Shown: positions 10,746 to 23,550, numbered from the stretch's first letter. The stretch: DNA of 64,000 nucleotides from Micropterix aruncella (GCA_944548615.1 OX155957.1:28108935-28172934); one strand, 5' to 3'. Notes: generated by a model from the sequence alone, not told the origin. Program-made: numbers and translations.

Positions 10746-12340
10746 TAAAAAAAGAAGTCTAAATGTCATATATGTTTAAACAAAGAAAAACTAGGTTACA
10801 AAAAGAGAATATAAAGAACAAAGTAAAATAACTTAAGAGCCCTATCACATATTTTTTCCAGAAAGGCAAGAAAAGTGGATTTTTGGCGTTCTAATTCCAA
10901 GAAATGAAGAGATTTCTACAAACTTTAATTACTGAATTACCTGGACCATTTCTTGATGTTGACCATAGCGGCCTTTAATTTTAGATATAACGAATATTAT
11001 TTACTTATTCAGCCCATTTTCCGAAAGTCGTTATTCGTAAAACGCTCGGAAGGCAAACTTTGAGCTCCTTAATACAGTAATATCACTACAACGAAAACCG
11101 TATACTATTTTTTTTTATGTCCGTCATGTATTCTTGTTGACCATAGCGGCCTTATTTTTTCGTTTTTTGACCACATATCCAAGGTATACATTACTTACAA
11201 TTACACAAAATTTAAAAAAAAACTTCCTGTATCATTCTAATTTTCTCAGAAATAAAATAAGATTCTTATATAATACTTATACTATATTAAAGTTCACTCT
11301 TTTAGCAATACGACATAATATAAATTATTGTCATTAGAAAGGAGAAAACACTGCAAAAAACAATTAGAAATTGTGTATATATTTGCTTGCGCAAGAGAAG
11401 AGCGCTCAGTGCCGCGGTTTTCTCCCAGGGTTGAATAGTTATTTATTTATTTTTTTATTTATTTATCCTATCTTTTATAGTTACATCCAAAAAAAATGCG
11501 TTCATTTTTTAAACTCATTTTAAAAGAATACCTACGCTATTTTGTAATAGGCCTCTTAAGAAGACTTTTAAAAAAATGGCCTCCTTATTTCCCTGAATTT
11601 CTCTTGTTGTTGTATTCGTTTTTCCAGTATACATTGTGTGCCATTTCGTGGAAAATTCCAAGAATATCCTATACTTTACTCTTCATTTCGCCTGTTGTTG
11701 ATTACATCGTTTCGCCATCGTTTATGTAATCAATTACAACCTAACTGAATACACCAATTCGATAAACGAGTGTATTGTATTATTCGTTTTGCGTAGCTTT
11801 CGCAATACTATACAACATTCAAAGCAACTTTGGTACGGGTAATGATCGGCATGACATTGCAAATTCTCATGTAGAATATACACACAAGCGGACACGAAAA
11901 AGCATGGCTCGGGATATATAATTACGTCGTTACCGTAAGCAAACTGAGACAATCTCACAAAAAAACACCAATAAAAAATACATACCAAAAAACACAAGCG
12001 TTTGTCGAAAGTTAATTGTTTGCAACCAGATTTAGCGTAATTAAAAACGAAGTGGTACTTAATTTGAAATGTAGATTATCAAGATGGATTTTTTTGCTGT
12101 AGTTTTATACCATAAACAATCGTGAAATTGTCAAAGAAATCCAGGCTTACCTAATTTACGAACAGCAGTGTTATAACTTGAATGGTGCAGTAACCACGAT
12201 TTCAAAAGAGTCTAAATTCAAAATAGTCTAAATTCAAGATTTGTCTTCATTTTAACACATAAAATCACACTCTAATTAAATTTAAAAAACCTTTCTTATT
12301 CCTGGAGTGTTGTCTCCAAGCCTAAGTTGATACTACCAAT
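10746..12340. other. AT-rich spacer, no gene recognised
   Basis: The phrase GTTGACCATAGCGGCCTT occurs twice (about 10957 and 11137), hinting at a small duplicated repeat. Several open frames of 60-90 codons have no family motif and no convincing codon pattern. Confidence 0.4.
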
Positions 12341-12344
12341 GTTT

Positions 12345-12770
12345 AGATGTGCCAACGGTATCAAATAGCATAAGGTAAAGACGTCGTTTAAAAACCTTAA
12401 TACATATCCTATTATTAGTTAAGACTGGCTAATGTATAAGACTTATTGTATGACATTAATAATATAAGAAGGGCTTCGGAGGAATAACAAACAATGTCAA
12501 CATTTTGAAATGTTGGACAAAAGGGTAAAGACGTTATTTAAACACCATAATATCCTAGCGCGCAGTGATGAATGATTACACTGAACTAGAAACTCTAACA
12601 GTACCAAACAGCACAAGGTAAAGACGTCGTTTAAAAACCATAATACATATCCGATTATCAGTAAAGAAAAGGCTGATGTATAAGAAATATAATGTATCAT
12701 ATCAAAAATATATGAAGAGTTACGAGAAATAATAAACAATACAAACTTTTGAAATTTTGGGCAATTCCAT
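12345..12770. repeat. Two diverged tandem units of about 240 bp
   Basis: GGTAAAGACGTCGTTTAAAA occurs at about 12374 and 12618, followed in both cases by ATACATATCC and then GGCTRATGTATAAGA. A third partial start (GGTAAAGACGTTATTTAAAC) lies at about 12525. Non-coding. Confidence 0.7.
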
Positions 12771-12779
12771 TCTTAAAAA

Positions 12780-13556
12780 TTAGTAACGTAAAAAATACGT
12801 TTTTGCAAGGGTTTGAGTAAGGAAAAAATAGATTTTGTCACCAAATATATGAGATTTCGAATAAAAATACATTTTATCTAAATTAAACATCAGAAAAAAG
12901 GGAAAACTATAATATAAGAATAATATATTAATAAGAATATTAGTGTTACTAAAAAAATACATTTTACTTAAGTTATACCTCGTAAAAAAAGCGAAAACAT
13001 AGAAAAGTCATTGGCCTTGATCAGTATTTTGCAACACAGTACCAGTCAACCGGAGGGTCATTGAGGTACCCGACCTCTGGAGCTGATGGTAAAGAATAAT
13101 CAATATCCATCGCGTCACAGTATACAGACAGTAGCTTCTCTTAAAACAAAATTGAAATCGAAGCGAGCAACGTCACGAGTCCTGAGGGCTACAATAAAAC
13201 GTGCTGCCGTTGAACGAAATCGGCCTCCACTCGGCCGACGCAGATATTCAAACGTTCAAGAAATTCGACAACCCCTCCGCGCGTAAAGCTAACTAAAGGT
13301 GTTTACCGTAACGTATCCCTCTGCGCACTTCTCTCGCACCCTATCACCGCAACGCCTTGTTACTCGAAAGTGCGTCTACTGTTCTAACTCGGTATATTGT
13401 GATTGCGTGGACATTGATCGCTCTATCTTCTCCTTTCATTTAAGGTTAGACTATGACTTTCTTTTGAAAATCGATTCAAGCTTCGATTCGTTTGGGAACA
13501 AGCCTTGGGATGGCATTGGTGTCTCATTTTTACAAAAAAAATGATAGTGATCGTTC
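12780..13556. other. Spacer, nothing firm
   Basis: AT-rich to 13000, then a more balanced stretch at 13020-13500 with short frames rich in arginine. No family was recognised. Confidence 0.35.
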
Positions 13557-13559
13557 TTA

Positions 13560-13773
13560 GGGCCCCTTCGCATTAGGCGGTCGAACCGAGGCGGTTCAAC
13601 CGAGGCGGTCGGTCACAATGATACAGTTACTATGAAAATCACTCCCGCGGAGGTCGATACGGGCAGCCGCCTCTAGTGCGAACAACACGAGTGATTTTCA
13701 TAGTAACTGTATCATTGTGACCGACCGCCTAAGTTGAACCGCCTCGGTCTGACCGTCTAGTGCGAAGGGGCTC
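13560..13773. mobile_element. PIF/Harbinger-type MITE, 214 bp
   Basis: Almost a complete inverted repeat. Ends are GGGCCCCTTCGCA and, reversed, GAGCCCCTTCGCA; the inner arms share GATACAGTTACTATGAAAAT. It is flanked by TTA at 13557-13559 and 13774-13776, the 3-bp TWA duplication typical of this superfamily. No coding capacity. Confidence 0.85.
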
Positions 13774-13776
13774 TTA

Positions 13777-14175
13777 CCCGTAGTACTTCGTATAAAAACG
13801 CTATCGTTTCCGAGATAATCCAAGACAAGTTCAAGTTCTTGTGCGCGTAACTCCACGTCTATAATGAAAATAGAGCCGCTCAAAATGATAAAACACCGCG
13901 AACACGTAAAGGGTGTAGCGTTCCCGAGAATTCGAGAGACACAGAGAGAGAGAGAGAGAAAGAGAGAGCAATGCGCTGGAAAAGAGATTCTGCGCCGCCT
14001 CTACGAAGAGGCGTATTTGGGCTGCTCGAGCGGGGCGGCGTTTGTCACGTAACGGCCGCGGACAACGCTAGGTTCACAACGTAAAAGGCTTTGAGATTGC
14101 ATCGCAGCATGCGTCGCAGAGTGGATAGAGGGAGAGGAGGGGAGAGGGGCGGGGGAGGGGGCTCCACAAAGGAGC
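13777..14175. other. GC-richer stretch with (GA)n
   Basis: A GA run lies at about 13930-13970 and a G/A-rich tract at 14125-14160, in a patch richer in CpG than its surroundings. It could be a promoter or 5' UTR of an unseen gene, but no transcript signal or exon is visible. Confidence 0.3.
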
Positions 14176-14249
14176 ATTAGAACGAATGCAGGTATTCCCT
14201 ACAGTTACGTGAATAGCGTTGTTTCGTAACGAGAAGATTCCGTATTGAC

Positions 14250-17080
14250 TTTGAGACTCTGCAATCCGAAATGGTAGATTGCATATTAAATCCTAGAAGT
14301 GATGTGATAGGATATTGAGAATGAGAACGAAAACCCACCGTGAACCAATAACAGAAATTACTGGTCGTTAATGCAGCCAATATCAGAATCAGTAAAAATA
14401 TGAAATACTGATGATACTGATGAAATTCTGATGATACACATCTTTTTTACACGACTGTCCAACAAAAAAAGAGTGTAATGTGTTCAGGGTTCATCTATGT
14501 ATGTATGTTTTCGTTTATTTATTCCAACATAAATTTTAAACGCTTAAACCGATTTAGAAGTGTGTGGTATTCTTAGAATCATAATGTAATCCCGATTGTC
14601 ATATGTGCGACGACATCTTGCTCTCCAATATTAAGTAAATAGTTGTCTAAATATCCAAATCTCCGGATATCAATAAATTAACATAAATATATCGTGTTTG
14701 GTGTCAAATTAAATGTCTGATTGGGTACATTCCGAAAACATATGTATCCACACGAATACATATATAAACCACACATATTTCATAAAAAAAACCATAATAA
14801 AAATTATTACAAGTAATGTAGGTACATCAAATGATTCCAGAAGCTAACGGAAAATCGGGTACCTCAATGAAATATATATTTTTGAATAGCTTAGACCTTC
14901 AGTATAATGGTTGATTACGGGCAAAAATCGCTCAATACATGGGAAGGGGGTCAAATCGCTCAATACATGGGAAGGGGTCAAATCGCTCTCATCAATTTTG
15001 TTTACACTAATAAACACTAAATTACATCAAGCGACCAGAAATGGTACTAATGTAAAAAAATAGTTCGAAAGAATACATACAAATAAGTATAGAGGGCGTT
15101 AAATTTTATATAATTATTATTAAATACAATAGTTCACTTCCCGTAACGGCAGTCATATTTTTTAATCTTTTTAATATATTTACTTATTATAAAGGACCGA
15201 ATGATTATAAAAACCCAAGAACTTAACCACCGATAACAATAATAACATTCAATTCTTCTTGTAATAAATATTATTTTGCGCCACATGCGTGATTGTACGT
15301 ACATTACGCACAATCTTGTTATAAATACAGTATTTCACTTTTTGTAACGGCAGTCGTGTTTTTTATTCCTTTTAATATTTACTTGTTTTTCTATATTATT
15401 TTTAAATATGAATCAATACGTAGTATTTACTTACCCGTCTACATAGTTCGAATTAAATCCAATCATAACTCTTTATGGATTAAATATGCGCTTGGAAGTC
15501 AAATTTAAGGTCAGAATTCGTTTAACCCACCAATTCGACTCAATAATCCGACATGGAAGATTGCATTTAAAATATTAGAAGTGAAGAGAAAGGAGATTGA
15601 AAATGAGAGTAAAAAGCCAGTCGTGAACCGAAAAGATAAATAAGTAGTCCTTAATGCAGCCGAGATCAGAATCAGTAAAATATAAAATACTGATGATATT
15701 CTGCATCTTTTTTTTTCCTTACGATGTTTTTCATTGAAAGTATAATTATATACCTAGTACCTGGAGACATAGTTCCACCTGTGTACATTGTTCTAAATAA
15801 ATCTAATCAAGAAGCTTAGAAGTCAAATTTAAGGTAGAAATTCGTTTCACCTACCAATTCGATTCAATAAACCGACATGGAAGAAAGCATATAAAATCCT
15901 AGAAGTAAAGAGAAAAGAGATTGAGAATACAATACAATACAACACAATACAAATTATTCTACTACAGTAGGTAGGCTTTCCTACACTTGGATGCGTCATT
16001 GCGTTTAACATTCTTAGTGATTAAGGAAAATTAACTATCGTGATGGTTGTGACTATAAAAAATAATTTAGGTATTTTATAACCAGTTTGATATATTCCTG
16101 TTAAATAGAAAATAATGTATTAATTAAAATTCCTGGTTAAATAAAGGGCACAAAGCATTTAACCAAAATAATGAGAATGAAAAGCCAGTCGCGAACAGAT
16201 AAGAGAAATTAGTGGTCGTTAATGGAGCCAATATCCGAATAAGTGAATTAAAAAATACTGATGATATGCAGTTTTTTTTCTTATGATGTTTTTAATTAAA
16301 AGTTTAATGATATACCTAGTACCTGGGTACACAGTTCCACCTGTGTACACGAAATGAATCCAATCAAGAAGCTTAGAAGTCAAATTCAAGGTAAGAATTC
16401 GTTTTACTTACAAATTCCACTTAACAAACCGACATAGAAGATTGCATTTAATATCCTAGAAGTGAAAAGAAAGGGGATTGAGAATGAGAATGCAAAGCCA
16501 GTCGTGAACCGAGAACATAAATTATAGGTCATAAATGCATGCAACATCAGAATCAGTAAGATATAAAATACTAATGATACTCTGCATCTTTTATTCTTTA
16601 TATCATACGTTTATGATTTTTTTAATGTGATTATTTGATTTTGATTTTATTAACGTTTGATTTATTTGATTTTGATTATTTTGATGTTGGATTTATTTGA
16701 TTTTGATTATTTTAATTTAATTTCAATAAAGAGTGGTGTCCTGTATTAATAATAGGTGTATTCTGAAAACAAGGATAAGAGATATCCTAAGGATACCAAT
16801 TTGCAGCGTTTGTAGATTTATTACATAGTCTTTGTCTATTTTCCGTTTCAAATTTAAATTTTGTGTTTTTTGTCCATATTTTTTTTGTATTGACAGCTCC
16901 TAATATTTTTTATCATATACCTAGAACCTGTGTACATGGTTCTATTGAATCCAATCATAAAATATATGATTTGAATATATTGTAAAAACACTAATGAGCC
17001 GACACTACTATTTAAAATGTATTTCCTATCAAATCGGCGTAACGTGGAAGATGCTCTATTGGCATATTTGACTGCTCTAA
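14250..17080. repeat. Long-period array of diverged repeat units
   Basis: Units recur at about 14250, 15420, 15750, 16150, 16316 and (partly) 16915. Shared phrases are GAAGATTGCATTTAA, CCAGTCGTGAACCGA, AATCAGTAAAATATAAAATA and, before these, CCAATCAAGAAGCTTAGAAG. Units are 300-600 bp apart with family A pieces between some of them. Non-coding. Confidence 0.6.
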
Positions 17081-17382
17081 CCTGGGAGGCGTGATCAAAA
17101 TTAACGCCTTAATGAGAACCACGCGCCGATTTCATCTTTTACGATTGCCACCTTTTAAAATTATTCTTCCAGAAATAGAGTAGTCACGCGCTGCCGTGAG
17201 CTTTATAACACCAATTTAAATGGTATTGATATTTTTTAATAATTCCGTAATCCCTTATAAATACTACGTAAATGAAACCCTAGCCAATACAATAAACTGA
17301 GTATTATTTAGCTATTTTATTCTGATTATATCTATTATTATACTATATATACGCTATTATTACTATTATATGCACTCCACAC

Positions 17383-17455
17383 ACTCAACACACACACACA
17401 CACACCCTCACACACACACACACACACACCACAAATACACACACACACACATACC
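17383..17455. repeat. (CA)n microsatellite
   Basis: Interrupted CA repeat of about 70 bp. Confidence 0.9.
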
Positions 17456-17580
17456 TTAAACACAAGCCTCTAAGTAGTAGTACAATTTTAGTTATTTTAG
17501 TTTTATTAAGTAGTTCAATGTAATTTTATTGAAATCCGTAATCGGTATTATTTTTAATTAAGCTGTATTTTTATAGTGTA

Positions 17581-17787
17581 ACTAGCTGCGCCCCGCGGTT
17601 TCACCCGCGTGGTATTTTGGATAATTCACACTATATCTTTATAAATTATAGCCTATGTGTTATACTGATGTGTAAGCTATATTATTGTAAAGTTTCATCA
17701 AAATCCATTCAGTAGTTTTGCGTCAAATAGTAACAAACATCCATACATACATTCTTACAAACTTTCGCATTTATAATAGTAGTAGGA
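17581..17787 (+). repeat. Family B repeat
   Basis: Forward copy from ACTAGCTGCGCCCCGCGGTT to TTTATAATAGTAGTAGGAT. Same family as 10291-10510. Confidence 0.85.
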
Positions 17788-18322
17788 TTTACTGTGTGAT
17801 TTTTAAATAAAGAATTGAATTGAACTAAATTGAATATCCGCTTAGAAAACTTATCCAAGTTGAGAATTCGATTCATCTATCAATTATATAAAAACTATTA
17901 AAATAGCAATCTTTCAATATATTACGACGAGATTACCTTGATGTAATCTTGGCAGTAGGCAGTATTTTATCCACGCACTTGAGTCCGATAGATGTAATAA
18001 AATGGCAATAAAAAGACGGGATAATAAAACTGAAAATGATTGCATCGCAGTGGCCAACGAGAGATCTGAAAAGATCTTTTCGAGAATGAATTGGTACCGT
18101 ATCCTTGATTAACTTCAATTGTTGTCTTTTCGTTAAATTCATAGAAAACCTTCAGCCGAAATTATTAATACTATTAATATGCGATGATACAAAGAATGAC
18201 ATACGCCAAAATAATGCTTCTATAATACAATACGAATAATATACGTAATGTTCATAGTGCCCTCGATGATTTATTGACTAACACAATCTAGTCGAAATAT
18301 CGAAAACAGCTCGCCGTTTTAA
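17788..18322. other. Spacer, nothing recognised
   Basis: Low-complexity AT-rich sequence; one phrase near 17825-17885 resembles the array at 14-17 kb. Confidence 0.35.
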
Positions 18323-18674
18323 TTTTAGAAGCATTTCATATTACTTTTGGGAAAAAGGTATATTACTTTTGACCCAGCTAAATCTAATAATGCCGGTTGC
18401 CCAAGCGAATTCCTGGCCGGAAATGATATATCCAAGATGGCGGCCAATATGACGCCGAAACCCAAATCAGCACTGTAAACCCTTGTTTTTAGCAAGGTAA
18501 TGTTTTTTCAAGATTGCGGCCAAGATGGCGCCACCATGTTGGCCGCTATCTTGAATATCTTACTTCAGGTTAGGATTTTGTTTGGGCTACCGGCATTTTC
18601 AGTTTAAGCAGGGTCGATATAGGGGGAAAAGGTTTTTTGCCCAAAAGGAATATGAAACCCTTCTAAAATGTTAA
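18323..18674. mobile_element. Foldback MITE
   Basis: The two halves are imperfect reverse complements. The ends share TTTTAGAAG followed by GTTTCATATT-CTTTTGGG, and the inner halves share ATGCCGGTTGCCCAA and CAAGATGGCGGCC. No ORF; the superfamily is not clear because no clean target duplication was found. Confidence 0.65.
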
Positions 18675-19024
18675 CTTTCTGAAAACTTGACTAGACTGAC
18701 TAAAATTGACTGTGATAACTAAAACAAATGGGATGATATTATGGAAATACGAAAGCTATATAGATGAAGTAAATATTGGAAAGGTCTCAGAATTTACCAA
18801 GTAAACCGATGAAAGAAAAGAAGGGGAAAACAATAACAAAAAATAATAAAAAAATATATCGTTTATATATACAATATACCATGTTAAAATATGAAAGTCC
18901 CTACACCTATTATCAGAAGCAAAATGATACTCGGCAGGAAAGCGAAAGCTGGTGAGACCGATATATACTTGGAATAACTTATTGATAAACGATATGGATT
19001 AATATGACGTAACAATGAAAGAAT

Positions 19025-19716
19025 GGGAAGAACTGACACTTGATCAGGAAAAGTGATATAATAAAGCTGCAGTTATATATGACTTGAAAGAAAGTGGATC
19101 AGAAGACAACGATACTCAATGAAATAGCAAAAGAGACTAGGAGAAGAAGAACATTACTGCTCTTCCTTGACCTAGCTTCTAACTCACCTATCCATACATA
19201 ATGAGCTCAATTGCGATTCTTCGCGAAGTAACATCGGAAATTGGTTCGTGCAAACGAGATAGGGCTATTGCCCTTTCTGGAGAGCAGAATGTGAAATAAA
19301 CGGTTGTTGCTTTTCCTTTCAAAACTACCCACCCTAAAGAAAACGGCTGAATCTAAGACAGCGCAATATGTGTTCAAACTTATTTGGATAGCTATAATAT
19401 CGACAAGTAGATTTGATGCGGGAAAATCGACGATCGTGCATTTCACATTCCGCTCTAACTCATTGCTGTGTCCCGTTTGCTTGAACTAATTTTCAATTTT
19501 AGTTTACGAAGAATGGCAATCGATCCTATTACGTATGGATAGGTGAGTTAGAAATTAGGGTGAGGAAGAGCAAAGTAATGTTCTTCATTTCTTAGTGTCT
19601 TTCGCTAGTTCATTGTGGAACGTCTTCTGATCCACTTTCTTTTAGATCATATATCACTGTAGCTTTCTTGTGTAGTTTTTCCTGCTCATTTGTCAGTTCT
19701 TCCAATTCTTTCATTC
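19025..19716. repeat. Large imperfect inverted repeat
   Basis: 19025-19300 and 19430-19716 are diverged reverse complements. The outer parts share GAAAGTGGATCAGAAGAC and TCTAACTCACCTATCCATAC; the inner parts share TTTCACATTCYGCTCT. The inner block also occurs at 6025-6180. Non-coding. Confidence 0.6.
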
Positions 19717-19719
19717 TTA

Positions 19720-20130
19720 AAGCCCGTTCACACAGCGGTCCGTTTTATCGGATACGTTTTTTTCGCATTATTAGCGATTGATTTTTTCATTTAGGAACGA
19801 GTTCAAACACATGACAATGTTTCGAATCCACTAAAAAGTACCGATCCGACAAAATATCCCATTTCGTTTAATCATCAAAATCTGAAAGTAGGAACAGTAA
19901 AAAAAATCAGATCCGTACCTAAAGATGTATGGCGAAGTATGGTTGCCTTTACCCATGACACAATACGTTATTTATGCTGTATACTGTATTCTGTATGGCG
20001 GTTTTACTTGTAGAATGTCGGTGGTATACTGACGAAACCGACAGAATAAGCTGAGCGAATATCACCTCCAGTAGCGACGGATCCGTTAAAAACGGTCCTG
20101 TAAATCCGGAGTCTCTGTGTGAACAGGGTC
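19720..20130. mobile_element. Harbinger-like MITE, 411 bp
   Basis: Ends AAGCCCGTTCACACAG and, reversed, GACCCTGTTCACACAG, flanked by TTA at 19717-19719 and 20131-20133. Internal sequence is non-coding. A diverged duplicate of its right two thirds follows directly at 20134-20417. Confidence 0.7.
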
Positions 20131-20133
20131 TTA

Positions 20134-20417
20134 TCATCAAAAACTAGATGCAGGATCAGTAAAAAAACGGATCGGTAACTAAAGATTTATGGGGAAGTAT
20201 GTATGCACACACACGACACGATCCGTTATTTTTGCTGTATACTGTATCATGTATGGCGGTTGGTTGGTTGTTTTTGCTTGTGGAACGTCGGCACTAAATT
20301 GATCGGCAGAGAAAGACAGCGACAGAATGTTATGCTGTGTGAAGATCACCGCCAGTCGCGACGGATACGTTAAAAACGGTTCTGAAAAAAACGGAGGCTC
20401 TGTGTGAACGGGGTCTT
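20134..20417. repeat. Partial duplicate of the preceding MITE
   Basis: Shares ACTAAAGATTTATGG-type, TTGCTGTATACTGTATC and CTCTGTGTGAACGGGGTC phrases with 19860-20130 and ends in the same TIR followed by TTA. Confidence 0.65.
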
Positions 20418-21081
20418 AAGTCGTAATATTCCGTCGTGTATACTGATAGATCGGGTTAGGGCTGCCTCCTGGCTGGGGTGGTATGATCTAATACAATCTA
20501 CCACACTTCCCGTTGAATATATGTACGTTCACTTATTTAAAGTCGAGTCATCCTCATAACCATAAGGTATATATACGAAGTCACGACACCGGCGCCAAAC
20601 CAGTTCCGCCGCCTCCGCGAGTGTAACCATAAACACGTCATATCTATGCATTTGATCTTAAGCGTGTTGTAATCCTACGATTTCTTCTTATGTATGACTA
20701 ATTTATGCGCAGTCCGAATAAGCTTTACAGAGACGAGGCAAGATTAGATGGCAGTGATCTCTCGCAAGGTTATAGATGATACAATAACCGATACCGATAC
20801 AGAAATGGTGCCGTGACCAGAATAATAAAAAATAAATAAATACACGCTTTGGTCGTTACGTAAATACAGCATTATTTAATTAATTAATTAACGCTTCACA
20901 AAGTATATTTGTCTCATTAATATTCATATCCATCTATATTTATTACATTTATACATATTTCCTAAAAAAGAACACGGCCGATATGAGCATTAGCATAAAA
21001 ATACCACCGCCGCCCAACAAATAACCAGGTCTTGTTTCAAGGCAGCAAGCTCTTAAGTTTTGTTTGTATTTACTTATTTAG
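20418..21081. other. Spacer, nothing recognised
   Basis: No gene or strong repeat was seen apart from short AATTAATT runs near 20877-20892. Confidence 0.35.
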
Positions 21082-21735
21082 GGAGCTAATGGACCCTGTT
21101 GTAGTTTGGCCACTAAGACCCATGTGTGTAAGGTCGGCCAAACGCACGGGTCAACACCCATCCGGCGGCCTCCACGCAGAGGTGCGAGCCCTGGTAGGAC
21201 TCCGGCCTGAGCGCCAGTTCCCCTAGAAAACGACATTCGAGAGCTCCTTGACGGTTTGCGTACCGTGCGGCGCCAGCTAATCGAGTGTGCATTCCAACTG
21301 ACAGCTGGGGAAGTCTGGAAACAGTATTGTTTCCTATAGAGCGGGATAGCTGTTAACCTTACGGCAACTGCTCTTGAAACTACCATCCGGGTACCCGTTA
21401 CCGAAAGAAGAGCCGGTCCGTGGTCCGCGATAGATTCGGTAGACACCGTATCATCGCTACGTAAGGGAGAGGACCGCGCAAGTGACCTCGAACCTGTAAC
21501 CAGTCGGGAAGAAGAAGGTATCCTGATGGTTAATTCCAGTAGGAGATATCCTTTCAAAAATGGTAGTCAGAGGGCGAGGCTGCTTGCTGTATACCTTTCC
21601 CGGTGCCTCGCCTTAAGGTGTTGGCCTCTGACGGGCATGTTGGCATAGCTAGACAGCAGATTTGTATTGTATTTAAGACTTCTACGCTCATCCCACGGCT
21701 GAAAGAACGATCACATTTCGTTATACGCGCGTGCT
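21082..21735 (+). mobile_element. Family C retroposon, nearly full copy
   Basis: Begins GGGAGCTAATGGACCC, like the sense 5' end of family C defined at 45866-46538, and runs through CGCGATAGATTCGGTAGACA to CTTCTACGCTCATCCC. The 3' terminal part is missing. The 159-codon reverse-strand frame at 21078-21557 is a by-product of the GC-rich repeat and also appears in other copies. Confidence 0.75.
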
Positions 21736-22680
21736 CGGAATTCTTATCATTATAAGCATTCTCGAGCACGCGCGTTACACGATCGAAAGCAAAACGAGAA
21801 CACCGCGAAGCGCATCACGATTAATCGTATGTGTGTACGGTAAGGGTAGGAAGCGGCAGTACGATCATTACTCGTAATTGAGATGAAAATTGCTCGCATG
21901 CTATCGTCGAATAAACTACCTTGAACCAAATATGAGTATGATGTGTTTGTTGCGCGTATTATGTATCTAATCGCGTTCACAGTACCGCCGAGAATGCCGC
22001 ATAAATATAGCTGAGCGGCAGCGAAAGAGTGGACAATGCCATCATAGGGTCTGTCAACTTGGTGAATAAAAAAAAAATATAATAAAGTAACGCGGGTCGA
22101 AAATGGCGGAATCGCTTGAGAAGACCATACAATTTCTTTCATTTAATAGGAGGCATACAAAATGGACTTCTAAAGCTATATTAACTAATACTATATATTA
22201 AAAAAACGGTTGTGTGCGGCAGAACCGCGCTATGGCCTTTGTGGCATAAAATGATCATTTTCGAGCGCGCTTAGGCGGCGGTTTGGTACATCGGAAGAAT
22301 TAAAACTGTAAATATGAATGGTAGGAAATTTCGTCTACTTTAATTTTGTATTGAATAGTCGTTATCCAAAAATGCTTTATTCGTGAATTATAAGCGAAAA
22401 ACAAAAAGTAATGCAAAAATTTTGCGGTTTTTCGCGATTACTGAAGTGAGCTCACCTCTGGCGAGGTCATAAATTTAAAAATCTGATTCAGCGTCTAAAA
22501 ACACTTATAAAACCGTAGAGAAAAATACTTCCGGATTTTTTTCCTAGAAACGACACGCTTAGATCTAATATGCTTGGACTATTACACGAAAACAAAAATT
22601 CGTCAAATAATACAACTCGAATATGAAGTTATAAACTATAATGATACAATATCTCCTAATCGAAGCCAAACAAAAAATTA
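21736..22680. other. Spacer, no gene recognised
   Basis: A 130-codon reverse frame (21750-22142) shows no family motif. The stretch CCGCGCTATGGCCTTTGTGG at 22226 and following may belong to a repeat. Confidence 0.3.
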
Positions 22681-22689
22681 AACCGGTTC

Positions 22690-22930
22690 TATTAACCCTT
22701 GAGTAGCGTCATAATTTCATGGGAGACCGCGGCAATTTATTGGAATTTCTTGCAATATCGCCGCGCTCGACAAAAAGTACTACGACAAACTATGCAACTA
22801 CTATAGCAATCATAAAAAGAGTAACTGTGCAATGATCGCATTGAAATTTCGTATATAGAATATTGAAATCTCATTTTGTAAAACAATTAGATAATTATGA
22901 ATAAATATGAGAAAGTCGAAAAAGTCGAAA
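22690..22930 (+). repeat. Family E repeat
   Basis: Shares AATGATCRCATTGAAATTT and GTAAAACAATTA phrases with 41150-41345. Non-coding. Confidence 0.5.
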
Positions 22931-22986
22931 AAGTGATAAAAACTCCGCATTTCTAACTTGTATTTGTCCGGAACCTTATATCGTGA

Positions 22987-23550
22987 TCTTTAATAGATTC
23001 TCTATCAAAGGTAATATTGGCTCGTGCCAACAAGGGTTTGACAGTATCCTCCAAACCCCAAATTCAGTTTGTGCGGGATGGCTCTAAAGGCAAAAAACAT
23101 TTAACTACAAAACCTTTCTCAATAATCGAGAAAGCTACAGATTGGATTCTGGAGGTTGATTCGGTCTCTAAGCAGTATAAATTCCCTGAAAGTCTCGGAT
23201 GCACAGCCCTCCGTCCAGATATAACTCTTTACTCTCTATCTCGGAAGGTGGCTCTTATTGTAGAATTAACTGTTCCATGGGAATCAAATATCCCAAAAGA
23301 CCACGAGTACAAATTAAATAAATACCATGATCTTGCAAATGCCGTAACCCGGAACGGCTTCACTGTTCACCTTCACGCGGTGGAAGTTGGCGCTCGTGGC
23401 CTGCCAGCTAAATCTCTATTTCACCTTCTTAAAGATCTTGGCCTTTCCAGAAAAATAATCAACTCTTTCTTAGAAAAATTATCTAAAACTGCGATTTGCG
23501 CATCTCAAATTCTATGGCTTCGAAGGGGGAGTGAATGGGTGGCAAGGTGA
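22987..23550 (+). CDS. Restriction-endonuclease-like domain ORF of a retroelement (partial)
   Basis: An open frame of about 187 codons with no ATG at the head; it runs from the stop at 22984-22986 to the stop at 23548-23550. The core reads TALRPDITLYS, then ALIVELTVPWE, then KLNKYHDL and VEVGARGLPAKS. The D...ELT spacing is what a PD-(D/E)XK nuclease fold shows, and ORFs like this are known at the C-terminus of some RT-bearing mobile elements. No RT is seen upstream, so this is a 5'-truncated copy. The frame is intact. The 3' flank to about 23690 looks like its UTR. The exact element class is uncertain. Confidence 0.5.
   Translation, partial: SLIDSLSKVILARANKGLTVSSKPQIQFVRDGSKGKKHLTTKPFSIIEKATDWILEVDSVSKQYKFPESLGCTALRPDITLYSLSRKVALIVELTVPWESNIPKDHEYKLNKYHDLANAVTRNGFTVHLHAVEVGARGLPAKSLFHLLKDLGLSRKIINSFLEKLSKTAICASQILWLRRGSEWVAR

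Noticed and set aside
13934..14170. Promoter call for the GA-rich, GC-richer patch
   Set aside because: No downstream gene or initiator could be tied to it.
21078..21557. Minus-strand 159-codon frame as a gene
   Set aside because: Same reason: GC-rich family C sequence with long frames by composition.
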